A stretch of DNA of 64,000 bases from Actinomycetes bacterium (GTDB lineage: Bacteria > Planctomycetota > Phycisphaerae > JAACET01): assembly GCA_030614915.1 (NCBI GenBank), contig JAUXAG010000012.1, forward strand, positions 27,632 through 91,631, read 5' to 3'. Below, in pieces: positions 9,201 through 18,350 of the stretch; positions within the stretch are counted from its first letter, which is position 1; each line of letters opens with the position of its first letter. The position numbers were made by a program, and so were the translations under genes. The notes under the pieces were generated by a model, which saw nothing but the letters and a program-made list of their open reading frames with translations, had not been told where the DNA came from and searched no databases.

Positions 9201-10031
9201 ACCCACGCCGCGAATGACGTAATCGACCTTGTTAATCTCGATGGTGCGGGCACCGACGTCGATGTTGGACATCTTGACAGCCTGGAAGACTTCGTCCAGG
9301 CTTATACCGTGGGCTCGCATGGCATCGGGATCGACGTCGATCTGATACTCCTGGACGAAGCCGCCCACTGAGGCTACCTCCGCTACGCCGCCGGCTGAGA
9401 GAAGAGAATAACGGACGTCCCAATCCTGAATGCTGCGCAGCTCATTAAGGTCCCAGCCGCCAACGGGATTGCCGGCAGGATCGCGGCCTTCCAAGGTGTA
9501 CCAAAAGATTTGCCCCAGGGCGGTGGCATCGGGGCCCAGGGCGGGGTGCGTGCCATCCGGAACGGTGCCGGCCGGCAGTGAGTTGAGCTTTTCCAGAATA
9601 CTCCAGCGAGATTCGTCGAAGTCGACGCTTTCGGCGAAGATGAGGTAAATCGAGGAAAAACCAAACATGGAGAGACTGCGGATCGTCCTTACCCCGCGAA
9701 TACCCGACAGGGCTGCGGTCAGCGGATAGGTAATCTGGTCTTCGATATCCTGCGGCGATCGGCCGGGCCATTCGGTAAAGATAATCTGCTGGTTCTCGCC
9801 GATATCGGGGATAGCATCCACCGGCACCGGATCGCGAGGAAACCATCCCAGGTTCCAGTCGAATGGCGCTACCCTAAGCCCCCAGACGATCACCCCCAGC
9901 AGCAGCAGAGCCACAATCAGCTTGTTGTTCAAGCAGAACCAAAGCAGTCTATTAATGAGCGATTTGGGTTCCTGGTCAGGCTTGAGATTGTTATCGCTCA
10001 TGCCGATGGTCTCCGAGGATTTTTGGGCCAC
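6297..10031 (-). CDS. cusA: CusA/CzcA-family heavy-metal efflux RND transporter
   Basis: 1244 aa; VDAIPDIGENQQIIFTEWPGRSPQDIEDQITYPLT, AIAIGTMVDMGIVVCENILRH, KEFMPPLDEGSFLYMPTTMPHAS; GTG start, alternative ATG at 10001. Confidence 0.93.
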   Translation of the reverse strand: MAQKSSETIGMSDNNLKPDQEPKSLINRLLWFCLNNKLIVALLLLGVIVWGLRVAPFDWNLGWFPRDPVPVDAIPDIGENQQIIFTEWPGRSPQDIEDQITYPLTAALSGIRGVRTIRSLSMFGFSSIYLIFAESVDFDESRWSILEKLNSLPAGTVPDGTHPALGPDATALGQIFWYTLEGRDPAGNPVGGWDLNELRSIQDWDVRYSLLSAGGVAEVASVGGFVQEYQIDVDPDAMRAHGISLDEVFQAVKMSNIDVGARTIEINKVDYVIRGVGFIKSVDDVRYSVIKVNENVPLYIKDVAHVSLGPALRRGALDKDGAEAVGGVVVARYGENPLAVIKNVKEKIEEITPSLPRKAVVDYQKVSRTEIELFASRHGFEAFTGPNLNQEDWLNWLSTASSEQWPGWLTISQVTIVPFYDRTGLIYETLGTLNSALSQEILVTIIVVVVMLMHLRSSVLISGLLPLAVLMCFIAMKVFGVDANIVALSGIAIAIGTMVDMGIVVCENILRHLRQASPQDNRLKIVYQGASEVGSAVFTAVATTVISFLPVFVMIGSEGKLFKPLAFTKTFALIASVIVALAIIPPAAHLIFRIRSRSKTFRFQRALPWIGNLLVVILVGLLLTGHWLPLGPGKGLMRNLILVAVMLGGILVLIKVFQLIYAPILRWCLAHKLLFMCVPIVLIIFGVGAWYSLGKEFMPPLDEGSFLYMPTTMPHASMGECLDVLAKLDTAIGSVPEVDQVVGKLGRVESPLDPAPISMFEIVVNYKSEYLTDKAGRRLRFKFDRQTSQFVRDQDGNLIPDRRGRSFRQWRDHIRSADDIWNEISQAAQIPGTTSAPKLQPIKTRLVMLQSGMRAPMGVKIKGSDLETIESVGLEIERLLKEVSSVKADTVNADRIVAKPYLEIVIDRQAAARYGLQVRQIQNVIEIAIGGRPITTTVEGRQRYPVRVRYKRELRDQIETLDRTLIPAADGAQIPLTQLAEIRYVSGPQVIKSEDTFKVGYVLFDMKPGYAEVNVVEQCDRYLKQKMASGEFSLPAGVSYDFAGTYQSQIRSTKTLMVVLPLALLIIFMILYFQFKSVLTTLLVFSGIFVAWAGGFLMIWLYGQPWFLNFSIFDTNMRDLFQVHQINLSVAVWVGFLALFGIASDNGVIVATYLNQTFSSEKPESIQQIRQATIAAALRRIRPALMTTATTILALLPVLTSTGRGSDVMVPMAIPSFGGMAVAIITLLVVPVLYCWLEELRYQI

Positions 10032-11477
10032 TTAGTGGTGATGCTGGTCTGGGCCACCGGCAGGGGTGCCTTCGGGATTCATCATACTTGGTTTGGCCTG
10101 AATCTGCAGGGCGCTATCGATCTTGAAGTTTCCCTGGGTAACGACTAATTCGCCCTCGGCCAGGCCGTTGTGGACAATGTAGTAATCGCCTGCACGAGGG
10201 CCCAGCACGACCTCTCGGCCCTCATAGGTGGGCTTTTCAGTTCCCGGCAACTGAACGTAACAAACAGCCCGCTTGCCGGTCCGCAAAGCGGCTGTGACAG
10301 GGATCACCAAGGGCATTTCCGCTTTGGCCACGTCCACGCTGATATAGTCCAGTGTTTCAGCTCTAACCAGGTCCATCCCACAAACATCGCATTTACCCGG
10401 TGCATCCTTGACAATTTCCGGGTGCATCGGCGATATCCACTTCCCCTTCAGATCCGGGGCCATCACTTTGCCCCCCGCAGCCACTTGCGACCGCACCACC
10501 GCCTTGACGAACATGCCCGGTTTCAGCTTGCCCCGCTCATTCGGTACATTCACCCGAATCTTCACCGTCCGCGTCTTCGGATCCAGTACCGGATCAATGA
10601 ACGCTATCGTCCCCACAAATGTCTGGCCCGGATTGGCAATGCTGCTGAATTGGACCTTTTGACCGTAACGCAGCCACATCAAATCCGACTCGTAGGCGTC
10701 CAGCTTCACCCATACCTGCGAAAGGTTCGCAATAGTGTAAATCCGCGTCCCCGTCTTTACGTATATCCCCTCCACTGCATCCTTGTGGATGACAATACCG
10801 CCTATCGGAGCATAGATGGTAATATGATCGCTCGGCTTGCCCCGTTGCTCAATTTCTTTGATCTGTTCCGGCAAAAATCCCCACAGTCGCAGCTTGCCCC
10901 GGGCCGCCTCCACCAGAAACGCCCCCGTCTCCCGGATTGTTTCTATATCACTGCCTTTGAGTTTTTCCTGGGCGATAAGGGCTTGGATCAGTTCCTCCTG
11001 CGCTGCCAGAACTTCCGGGCTATATATATCAGCCAGGTGGTCCCCCTTGTTCACTGTTATTCCCGTATAGTCAACGTATAAGCGGTCCAGCCACCCCGCC
11101 ACCCGGGCGGTTATCTGACGCACCTGGCTTTCGTCATAATCTACCTTCCCCACCATACGGATCTCGGCGGTTACGAACTTGCGCTCAACAGGACTTACCT
11201 GAATATCCATCAGGGCCTTGGCTGATTCGGTGGTTCTAAACTCCCGAGGTCCAAGGTCCTCGCCGGCATCCTCATAAACCGGCACCAGGTCCATTTTGCA
11301 TATGGGACACTGGCCAGGGTCCGGCTGCTTGATCTGGGGATGCATGGAACAAGTCCAAAAGGCTATATTTCGTCCGGTGTCGTCTTCGGTTTTGTCTTCG
11401 GGAGAACCGCAGCCAGTCAGCAGAACTACGCTGAGCAGGCCCAGCCCCACGACAAAAAAGAGCCATGACTTGTGCAT
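10032..11477 (-). CDS. cusB: Heavy-metal efflux RND periplasmic adaptor (CusB-like) with two metal-binding (CxMHP...CPxCxMxL) modules
   Basis: WTCSMHPQIKQPDPGQCPICKMDLVP and WISPMHPEIVKDAPGKCDVCGMDLV, membrane-fusion-protein core, HHH tail. Start moved to ATG at 11477 with aggagc RBS and lipobox LTGC. Confidence 0.9.
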   Translation of the reverse strand: MHKSWLFFVVGLGLLSVVLLTGCGSPEDKTEDDTGRNIAFWTCSMHPQIKQPDPGQCPICKMDLVPVYEDAGEDLGPREFRTTESAKALMDIQVSPVERKFVTAEIRMVGKVDYDESQVRQITARVAGWLDRLYVDYTGITVNKGDHLADIYSPEVLAAQEELIQALIAQEKLKGSDIETIRETGAFLVEAARGKLRLWGFLPEQIKEIEQRGKPSDHITIYAPIGGIVIHKDAVEGIYVKTGTRIYTIANLSQVWVKLDAYESDLMWLRYGQKVQFSSIANPGQTFVGTIAFIDPVLDPKTRTVKIRVNVPNERGKLKPGMFVKAVVRSQVAAGGKVMAPDLKGKWISPMHPEIVKDAPGKCDVCGMDLVRAETLDYISVDVAKAEMPLVIPVTAALRTGKRAVCYVQLPGTEKPTYEGREVVLGPRAGDYYIVHNGLAEGELVVTQGNFKIDSALQIQAKPSMMNPEGTPAGGPDQHHH

Positions 11478-11564
11478 AGACTTGCTCCTGCCATATCTAA
11501 CGGAGCCGAACCGCAATCATACAGCAGTCATTTTTCCGGACTGCAAGATTGATAGGCGGCAATA

Positions 11565-11843
11565 CTACTTCGGCGTATCTTCTAGAATAACACCTTCATC
11601 GGCCATCTTCTTCATGAATTTTTTGGGATCAGCCTCGAAGGCCATTTTGCAGCCGCTGCAACAGAAGTACACGCGTTTGCCTTTGTAATCCTCATATATG
11701 TCTTTGTCGATAGGATCAGCCATGACCGGACAGGTTTTCTGGGTGATAGCCTCCTCTTCACCTTCACCAGAGCCACAGCCAGTCAGAACAAAGGCCATAG
11801 ACACAGCCAAACACAGACATCCCACAAACAGTACCGTTCTCAT
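11565..11843 (-). CDS. YHS-domain lipoprotein
   Basis: LTGCGSGEGEE lipobox; CPVMADPIDKDIYEDYKGKRVYFCCSGCKMAFEADPKKFMKKM. Confidence 0.85.
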   Translation of the reverse strand: MRTVLFVGCLCLAVSMAFVLTGCGSGEGEEEAITQKTCPVMADPIDKDIYEDYKGKRVYFCCSGCKMAFEADPKKFMKKMADEGVILEDTPK

Positions 11844-11909
11844 AATCGCCCTCCTTTCTGCAGCCGACTAGCCGGCTGCCAATTAAGTGACTGCCCCTAT
11901 TATAGGCAG

Positions 11910-13331
11910 CTATTTGGCCTCGGGCTCGTCTTTTTCTTGATTTGACCTCCGCGGCAGTTCTCGGCCAACGAGCATCTCCAATTGGGCTAAGCGCTGAGCG
12001 TTATTAGCCAGGGCACGCTCATATAACAACTGGAACTCCAGGAGCATTCGCTCGGCGTCGATCAGGTCCAGAAAACTGGCCTTGTCAGCCATGAACGCGG
12101 CTTGAGTAACTTTCAGAGATTGCTCAGCCTTGGGGATAAGGCTGTCCCGATAGAGATTAATCTTGCGCTGGGCGTCGCGGAACTCATAAAGGGCCAAGTG
12201 GACTTCGCTGGCAAGGGCGTTTTCAACACCTAGCCTTTCTTTGAGTGCAGCCAAGTAGCTGGCTCGGGCCCGGCGCTGGTTAGCTTGGTATTTATCATGC
12301 CAGATGGGCAGATTGACAGAGGCCATTACCACTACGGGGTCTTTGCCGCTGTCCGGCGTACCGGACATCAAGGCCTCGGCTGTGTCGATATAGTCCACTC
12401 CGAGTGTGATATCAGGAAAATAGTCTTTGCCGGCTAACTCGACGGCTTTCTTTTGTGCGGCGATTTGATAATCCAAGGCCTTCAGCTCAGGATTGGCTTC
12501 GCCCAGCCAAGTTAGAATCTGCTCATCGCTGGCCTCGATTTTTTCTTCCTGGGGTACTTCTGTGGGCCAGGGAAGTTCAGCCCCAGCCGGACGGTTCAGA
12601 GCAGCGTTGAGTTTGGCCATGATGGGACTGCGCAAGCCCTGGAGCGCTCGCAGGCGATCTTCCAGTTTGCCTTGCTCAACCTGAGCTCGGATTACATCCT
12701 GATGTCCAGCGGCAGCAACCTTGTACTTTGTGCGGACCACCTGCTCGATATAACGCATGAGCTCGACGTTTTCTTTGGTTACAGAAATGGCCCGGGCCAG
12801 GTAATAGTATTCGTAGTAGGCGTGCTTGACCTGGTAAAAAAGTTTCAGTTTTGCAGCCTCGAAGGCTTGCCCCTGGGCCTTGGCCTTTTCCAGGGCAATA
12901 TCTCCACTCGCTTGGAGCTTGCCGAACCAGGGGAAGGTTTGTGCCAAACCGAAGCTCTGCTGTTGAGGTCCTACACGAGTTTCAACCTCCTGGATGAAAT
13001 AGCGGTAAGTGAATCTAGGATCAGGTAATGTCCGGGCCGGGGCTACCGCTTCCAGAGCTGCCTTATAGCGACTAAAGGCCGCCTGTAGTTCAGGATTATG
13101 GGCAGCCGCATAAGCGAGACAGTTACTCAAACTCGGCTCTGCCGACAATTCATCCCCGGGACGTTTTTTAGTAGCAACTTCGATTGACCCGCTGTAGATT
13201 TGCTGCTGGATATGGTCGAATTCTCTAAATGCCTTGTGCTCTTCGCGGGGAGCGCAGCCGGCCATTATCAAAACCATCGCAGCAATCAGCCAAAAACATA
13301 CCTTTGTTCGCTTAGTCATTGGCTTGCCCAC
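11910..13331 (-). CDS. cusC: TolC-family outer-membrane efflux protein (CusC-like)
   Basis: Lipobox MAGCAP; duplicated outer membrane efflux helices (AAHNPELQAAFSRYKAALEAV..., ANPELKALDYQIAAQKKAVELA), operonic with cusB/cusA. Confidence 0.85.
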   Translation of the reverse strand: MGKPMTKRTKVCFWLIAAMVLIMAGCAPREEHKAFREFDHIQQQIYSGSIEVATKKRPGDELSAEPSLSNCLAYAAAHNPELQAAFSRYKAALEAVAPARTLPDPRFTYRYFIQEVETRVGPQQQSFGLAQTFPWFGKLQASGDIALEKAKAQGQAFEAAKLKLFYQVKHAYYEYYYLARAISVTKENVELMRYIEQVVRTKYKVAAAGHQDVIRAQVEQGKLEDRLRALQGLRSPIMAKLNAALNRPAGAELPWPTEVPQEEKIEASDEQILTWLGEANPELKALDYQIAAQKKAVELAGKDYFPDITLGVDYIDTAEALMSGTPDSGKDPVVVMASVNLPIWHDKYQANQRRARASYLAALKERLGVENALASEVHLALYEFRDAQRKINLYRDSLIPKAEQSLKVTQAAFMADKASFLDLIDAERMLLEFQLLYERALANNAQRLAQLEMLVGRELPRRSNQEKDEPEAK

Positions 13332-13342
13332 CCGAAAGGATT

Positions 13343-14158
13343 CTATTTATCCGCCAATTCTCTCACAAGTTTCTGATGTCTGTGGCAAAACTCCGCCCCT
13401 GTTCCAAGTTGAGCTCTGATCATCTGCTCCTGCCAGTGGGCGTTGAACAGTCGGCAGTCCGGATTATCGCAAAACGGCTCGCCAATTAGATGATATAAAA
13501 CCGCCTGCATGATATAACCTTTGAGCAGCTCTGTCAAGCGTGGATCGCTATAGTCCACAAAGCGTCCAGCCAGTTCTTCCTGAAGATCTTTCTCGTCCAA
13601 ACCAGCCATCAAGCCGAAGTAATATTCTCGCGGTTTAGCTGGACCTTCCACAATTCCGGTAGTGCTGATAATACTCGGCCAACCATATATGCTCACCCGA
13701 GCATGATATCGCCGATCGCTCTGATCCCAGGTGCCTATCAGTCGATTGGTAAAGACAATGTGCACAAATTCCAGCGAAGTTTCCTCGCCGACAAGCAACT
13801 CAAGATAGGTTTGCTGCAAGGCCAATCCATCATAGAAAACTTCCCTGTTTACACCACCTTCCAGTAGCCACTTGCGCTCTTGAGCCAACTGCTGGGGATT
13901 GGGCTCACGCTTTTCTAATGGTTTCGCCGGGTCTTCGATGCGGGTCTTGCAAATATCCCTAGCCCTGGACTCAAGCGTGTGTTCGCCCATCCGTCCGTGG
14001 GGGCGAAGATGGTGTCGGACGAATTCAGGTCTAATCTGTACACGGTCTGGCCCGAACCACTGCCCCAGATATTCGCCGATTCGGCAAACATCAAAGTTCT
14101 CGACGCCTGCTCCATCGTAGAGGCAGATAAGACGCAGATTCTGTGGGATAGACTTCAT
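13343..14158 (-). CDS. Uncharacterised conserved protein (possibly DUF6775-like putative metallopeptidase)
   Basis: ICLYDGAGVENFDVCRIGEYLGQWFG... and Cys-containing tail CDNPDCRLFNAHWQEQM; family name from memory only. Confidence 0.55.
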   Translation of the reverse strand: MKSIPQNLRLICLYDGAGVENFDVCRIGEYLGQWFGPDRVQIRPEFVRHHLRPHGRMGEHTLESRARDICKTRIEDPAKPLEKREPNPQQLAQERKWLLEGGVNREVFYDGLALQQTYLELLVGEETSLEFVHIVFTNRLIGTWDQSDRRYHARVSIYGWPSIISTTGIVEGPAKPREYYFGLMAGLDEKDLQEELAGRFVDYSDPRLTELLKGYIMQAVLYHLIGEPFCDNPDCRLFNAHWQEQMIRAQLGTGAEFCHRHQKLVRELADK

Positions 14159-14195
14159 AGCATCGACCGGGATTGTCTACCTGCCAAATATTAGG

Positions 14196-14260
14196 TGCTT
14201 CTGTCATTCACTGTTGTTATTCTAAGCTGCCTTCCTTCGCTGAGTCAATACTGACCAATT
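14196..14260 (-). repeat. Dispersed repeat B, copy 2
   Basis: Gapless 65-bp alignment to 5160-5224; contains the stop of the transposase remnant. Confidence 0.75.
14219..14248 (-). promoter_or_regulatory. Candidate sigma-70-like promoter TTGACT-N18-TAGAAT inside repeat B, facing the cus operon
   Basis: RC of 14243-14248 = TTGACT; RC of 14219-14224 = TAGAAT; 18-nt spacer; ~55-60 bp upstream of the ATG at 14158. Confidence 0.45.
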
Positions 14261-14428
14261 CTGGCCCCAAATGATAAAGACGACAAGAACTCCGCTGGTA
14301 AAGATCTGCCTGAATGTGAGAGGCTTTGAACTAAGCCCTGCCTGCATTGCAGGTGTCCGACGGATTGTTCCAAACTGCAGGGCCATGTGCGGACGGATGA
14401 AATTATAATAACATCGCAAGAGTTCCAA
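14222..14428 (-). pseudogene. Transposase C-terminal fragment
   Basis: LLRCYYNFIRPHMALQFGTIRRTPAMQAGLSSKPLTFRQIFTSG: YNFIRPHxAL and RTPAMQAGL are typical transposase C-terminal motifs. Confidence 0.75.
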
Positions 14429-14623
14429 ATGTTCTTTTAATCTGTGCGGCTACCGAGCGTGAGTTGTACTTCTACGGTGAAGGGAAGAAGATCCTTGTCG
14501 AATTGTGAGGTTGTGTCTTTCAACGAAAGATGTGTTCAGAGTGTCGGAGTCTTCCGAGTTGAAAAGAGCATCTTCGAGTTGCTCTCAGCTGCCGATGATT
14601 AATTTGCGATCTATGGCGACTAC

Positions 14624-14804
14624 TTAGCGGGGGCCAGATAGGGGGAGTAGGAGATACAAAAAAGCTTCAAATGATGTCGGATTTGTCGGTTGACAGCAGG
14701 GCGGAAATTACCTAACCTTTTGGCACATAAACAGATAGGCGATGTCGGGCGGCAAGACCCCGACACGATCTGTCTTGTGGGTCTGCCGTTGGAATTGACA
14801 TCCC
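14624..14804 (+). repeat. Dispersed repeat A, copy 2
   Basis: ttagcgggggccagatagggggagtaggagata...ggaattgacatccc. Confidence 0.9.
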
Positions 14805-15481
14805 TCCGACCTTCTCCGGGTTATGAGCCCGACATCCCCGGATTTCGTAGGTTCTTATCCTAGCACCACTTACTAGTTAACACCTTGTCACGCAGGGTGT
14901 TAATAAAATCGCTATGTTGACCATGGTGACCATGGTGATTAAAAATTTTGCTACATTTTGCTACATTCTGCTACAGTCGGGTTCTAAGCGCAAGGGAAAA
15001 GTCAGATTTTTTATGTCTTTTTTGCAAGTGCGGCTGCTGCTGTGACCCGGCAGACCGGTTAAGTCCCTGAAAGCGCAAGGGTTCTCTTTCTACTACATTA
15101 GATGAATTGAAGCAGGAGCTTTAGGAATGCCAGTCAGTGCGGAAGAGACGGCCCACAGCGTTTTTCCGTTGCTATACTGCAAAATGGCTGGGGTTCCATG
15201 TTTCATCTGGGGCTACGCTGCGTCTCGATGGTAGCTCTTGAGCAGGCCGCCCAGCCGCTCTCGGCAGGATATCGGACCTTCGGCCGTGGGGCAGTACCGC
15301 GGACTTGATTCGTCTGGGCCAATTCTTTGGTAGCGGTATGTCTGGGGGACTTAACGGTTGCAGCATTCGATGGCTCCGAGAAGACTATCTACCAGATTTC
15401 GAAGGCAAAGGTGATAACCTATTTCTAAGCAAATAGTTAGAAAATAACTCATTAACCACAAGAATCGGTGAACCACCACAC
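14801..15481 (-). mobile_element. Dispersed repeat C, copy 1: probable non-autonomous derivative of the integrase-type IS
   Basis: Shares ordered blocks with 59393-59996 (tccctccgacc..ccgggttatgag; gaccatggtgaccatggtgat; gctacattttg; gtagctctt.agcag.ccgcccagccg; caggatatcggacctt; accaccacac). Minus-strand ORF MLQPLSPPDIPLPKNWPRRIKSAVL matches the N-terminus in the element at 25.2 kb. Confidence 0.7.
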
Positions 15482-15584
15482 AACAGTCGTGGCATGTTGA
15501 GCCTCTTGAAACAAAATACTTGCTTAAACCATCAGCAAGTCTTATCAATTCAAAAGGTTACATGCAAGCTAACAACACTTATCG

Positions 15585-16784
15585 ATGGAAGAGCCTAAAA
15601 TATCAATAGTTAGCGATGGAACCACCACGTGGAGAACCCGATTGGCGGATGCTGAATTAACAAATCCAGCAACGATGGCATTACGTGAGCGGGTGAAAGA
15701 GCTGACCTGTCTTTATGGCATCGCCCAGATTGCTGCACGGCCAAGTGCATCGCGGGAAGAAATTATACAAGGCATTGTTGAGCTTCTTCCCCCTGCCTGG
15801 CAGTATCCTAAAATAACGTTCGCTCGAATTACTTTAGACGGCGTTTCTTATATAACGCCGGGTTTTCGCGAAGGCTGCCAAAAACAGACTGCGGATATTG
15901 TTGTCAGCGGTGAACCAAAAGGTGTTATCGAGATAGTCTATGCGGAGGAAAGCCCCGAATTTGATGAAGGCCCTTTCCTTAAAGAAGAACGAAACCTCAT
16001 TGACGGCGTAGCCAGACAGGTCGCATTGATTGTCGAACGAAAACAAGTGGAAGAGGACAAATTGAAGTTGCACAACCAGCTGCTGCACGCTGACCGGTTG
16101 GCTACCATCGGGATGTTTGCTGCGGGCGTAGCTCACGAGCTAAACGAGCCGCTGGGAAATATTCTGGGATTCGCCCAGTTGGCGAAGAAATATCCCGCAG
16201 TTCCTGCAACAGCCAAACAGGACATCGAAAAGATCGAGGCCGCTTCTTTGCAGGCTCGGGAGATTATCCAGAAGCTTCTGGTTTTTGCTCGACAAATGCC
16301 GCCTGAAGAAACGCGAGTCAATCTTAATCAAGTGGTGAAAGACGGGCTCTATTTCTTTGAAGCCAGATGTGCCAAGGCTGGAATTGAACTTGTACGGTTG
16401 CTTGCGCCAGATCTGCCGGAAATCACAGCCGACCCAGCCCAGTTGAATCAGGTGCTGGTGAATTTGGTTGCCAACGCCCTACAATCGATGACCGGTGCAG
16501 GGAAGATTACGATTCAAACAAAGTTTTGCGACCACCATGTCTTCCTAATTGTAGAAGATACCGGTGCCGGTATGAGTAAGGAAGTTCTTGAAGAAATATT
16601 TGTTCCATTCTTCACAACGAAGGATGTTGGTCAGGGGACAGGCTTGGGTTTACCTGTGGTTCACGGGATTGTCACTGCACACGGCGGCTCGATTGACATC
16701 AAGAGCAAAATCGGCCGGGGTACACACTTTGAAATCCAGCTGCCTATATGCAGGGAGCCGCAGGAGATGGAAGGAAGCGCTTAA
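15585..16784 (+). CDS. Sensor histidine kinase (HisKA + HATPase_c)
   Basis: GVAHELNEPLGNILGFAQ H-box; NLVANALQSM N-box; EDTGAGM, GTGLGLPVVHGIVTAHGG G-boxes. Confidence 0.92.
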   Translation: MEEPKISIVSDGTTTWRTRLADAELTNPATMALRERVKELTCLYGIAQIAARPSASREEIIQGIVELLPPAWQYPKITFARITLDGVSYITPGFREGCQKQTADIVVSGEPKGVIEIVYAEESPEFDEGPFLKEERNLIDGVARQVALIVERKQVEEDKLKLHNQLLHADRLATIGMFAAGVAHELNEPLGNILGFAQLAKKYPAVPATAKQDIEKIEAASLQAREIIQKLLVFARQMPPEETRVNLNQVVKDGLYFFEARCAKAGIELVRLLAPDLPEITADPAQLNQVLVNLVANALQSMTGAGKITIQTKFCDHHVFLIVEDTGAGMSKEVLEEIFVPFFTTKDVGQGTGLGLPVVHGIVTAHGGSIDIKSKIGRGTHFEIQLPICREPQEMEGSA

Positions 16785-16785
16785 T

Positions 16786-18138
16786 ATGTCGTCTACGGCT
16801 AAGAGGGAACGCATTTTGATTGTAGATGATTCGCCAGATACACTGGAAGTGCTCCAGCGAAATCTGACGGCGGAGCGATACGATGTTTTCACAGCATCTG
16901 GTGTAGCTGAAGCAATTGAAATCCTTAACGGGACGGCATTGGATTTGGTTATTACAGACCTCAAGATGCCCAAGGTCAGCGGTTTAGATTTAGTGCGACA
17001 TATCAGGGAAAACTTCAAAAATACCGAGGTAATGATGATTACCGGTTATCCTTCGATTGAGGGGGCCGTCGAAGCGGTTAAAAGCGGCGCCGAAGAGTTT
17101 CTACCCAAACCCTTCACCGACACAGAACTTTTATCTGCTGTTGGGCGTATCTTGGACAAAGCGAGGCTTCGCAAATTCGGGGATGCCACACCAAACCAGC
17201 TACCTCCCGTGCATAAAGGTCTTATCGGTACTTCGGAAGCAATAAACAAGGTTGCCATCGCTATAGGCAAAGCTTCGTCTACTTCGGCCACCGTGCTCAT
17301 TACAGGTGAAAGCGGTACGGGCAAGGAACTTGCAGCCAGGGCTATCCACTATGGCAGCACGCGGTCATCTTCGCCGTTTGTGCCTGTAAATTGCGGTGGT
17401 ATTCCGGAAGGTCTGCTTGAAAGCGAATTGTTCGGACACGTCAAAGGTGCGTTCACAGGAGCAACCGAGTCCAGGGCAGGGTTCTTTCACACTGCTGATG
17501 GAGGTACGATCTTTCTCGATGAAATCAGTGAGATGAGCCTGTCCATGCAGGTCAAGCTTCTTCGCGTCCTTCAGGATAAACAGATTTGCATGGTCGGTTC
17601 CGACCGAATACGAAAAGTGGATGTGAGAATTCTGGCTGCAACAAACAAAGATTTGCACGATTCAGTGAAAAAGGGGCTTTTTCGCGAAGATCTGTTTTAT
17701 CGCCTCAATGTTATTACGATAGTTATCCCGCCATTGAGAGAAAGAGGAGATGATATCATATTATTGGCACATCATTTTGCGACCAGGTTTGCAGCCGAAT
17801 CGGGTAGATCACCGCTTCGCTTTTCCGATAAGGCCCTGCAAAGTCTTCGCAGCTATAACTGGCCTGGCAATGTGAGAGAACTGGAAAACGTGATTCAGCG
17901 TCTCGTGGTAATGACTGACGGTGATATTATAGATGTTCCTGATTTGCCGGAACTTTGCCGTTTCTCTGCCCTTCGAAAGACAGGTTTTACCAGAACTCTT
18001 GCTGAAGTAGAGGCCGAGTATATAAGTAATGTTCTGGCGGAGGTGGACGGCAACAAAACCCGGGCAGCAGAAATTCTCGGTATCGACCGCAAGACCCTGC
18101 GTGAAAAGCTTAGAAAGGCAAAACAGTCCTCATCCTGA
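16786..18138 (+). CDS. Sigma-54-dependent response regulator (NtrC family: REC-AAA+-HTH)
   Basis: [11 protein letters not shown]...[46 protein letters not shown] (GAFTGA); [10 protein letters not shown]-terminal Fis-like [23 protein letters not shown]. Start moved to 16786; the listed 16588 start overlaps the kinase. Confidence 0.93.
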   Translation: MSSTAKRERILIVDDSPDTLEVLQRNLTAERYDVFTASGVAEAIEILNGTALDLVITDLKMPKVSGLDLVRHIRENFKNTEVMMITGYPSIEGAVEAVKSGAEEFLPKPFTDTELLSAVGRILDKARLRKFGDATPNQLPPVHKGLIGTSEAINKVAIAIGKASSTSATVLITGESGTGKELAARAIHYGSTRSSSPFVPVNCGGIPEGLLESELFGHVKGAFTGATESRAGFFHTADGGTIFLDEISEMSLSMQVKLLRVLQDKQICMVGSDRIRKVDVRILAATNKDLHDSVKKGLFREDLFYRLNVITIVIPPLRERGDDIILLAHHFATRFAAESGRSPLRFSDKALQSLRSYNWPGNVRELENVIQRLVVMTDGDIIDVPDLPELCRFSALRKTGFTRTLAEVEAEYISNVLAEVDGNKTRAAEILGIDRKTLREKLRKAKQSSS

Positions 18139-18350
18139 GCTCTCGACGCTGGGTAAATTCTCCTCAGTGATTCAAATCTCCCCGCCAATACATCATATCT
18201 CTGACAAGAATAACACTCCAATAAACTTAGTTTTTATAAACAAGTTATTTCACCAAATTCATTGATTCTGTTCGATTCAGCCCAGATTCCCTCGGCGTAA
18301 TGGCTGTCAAACCGGCTTTTGCCATGGGCGCATTTCCATCATTCAATAAT

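Noticed and set aside
10170-11081. 303-aa ORF on + strand opposite cusB
   Set aside because: Low-complexity, His/Arg-rich shadow ORF antisense to a well-supported adaptor gene; no recognisable domain.
14905-14945. Short tandem ccatggtgaccatggtga repeat as possible CRISPR or regulator operator
   Set aside because: Only two to three units, no spacers, and the same tract occurs in repeat C copy 2; it is part of the element.
16588-16785. N-terminal extension of the NtrC-type regulator
   Set aside because: Overlaps the kinase ATPase domain; receiver domain begins after ATG 16786.
18299-18330. tggctgtcaaaccggcttttgcca as an enhancer-binding palindrome for the NtrC-like regulator
   Set aside because: Only the outer TGGC/GCCA bases are symmetric; the inner bases do not pair.
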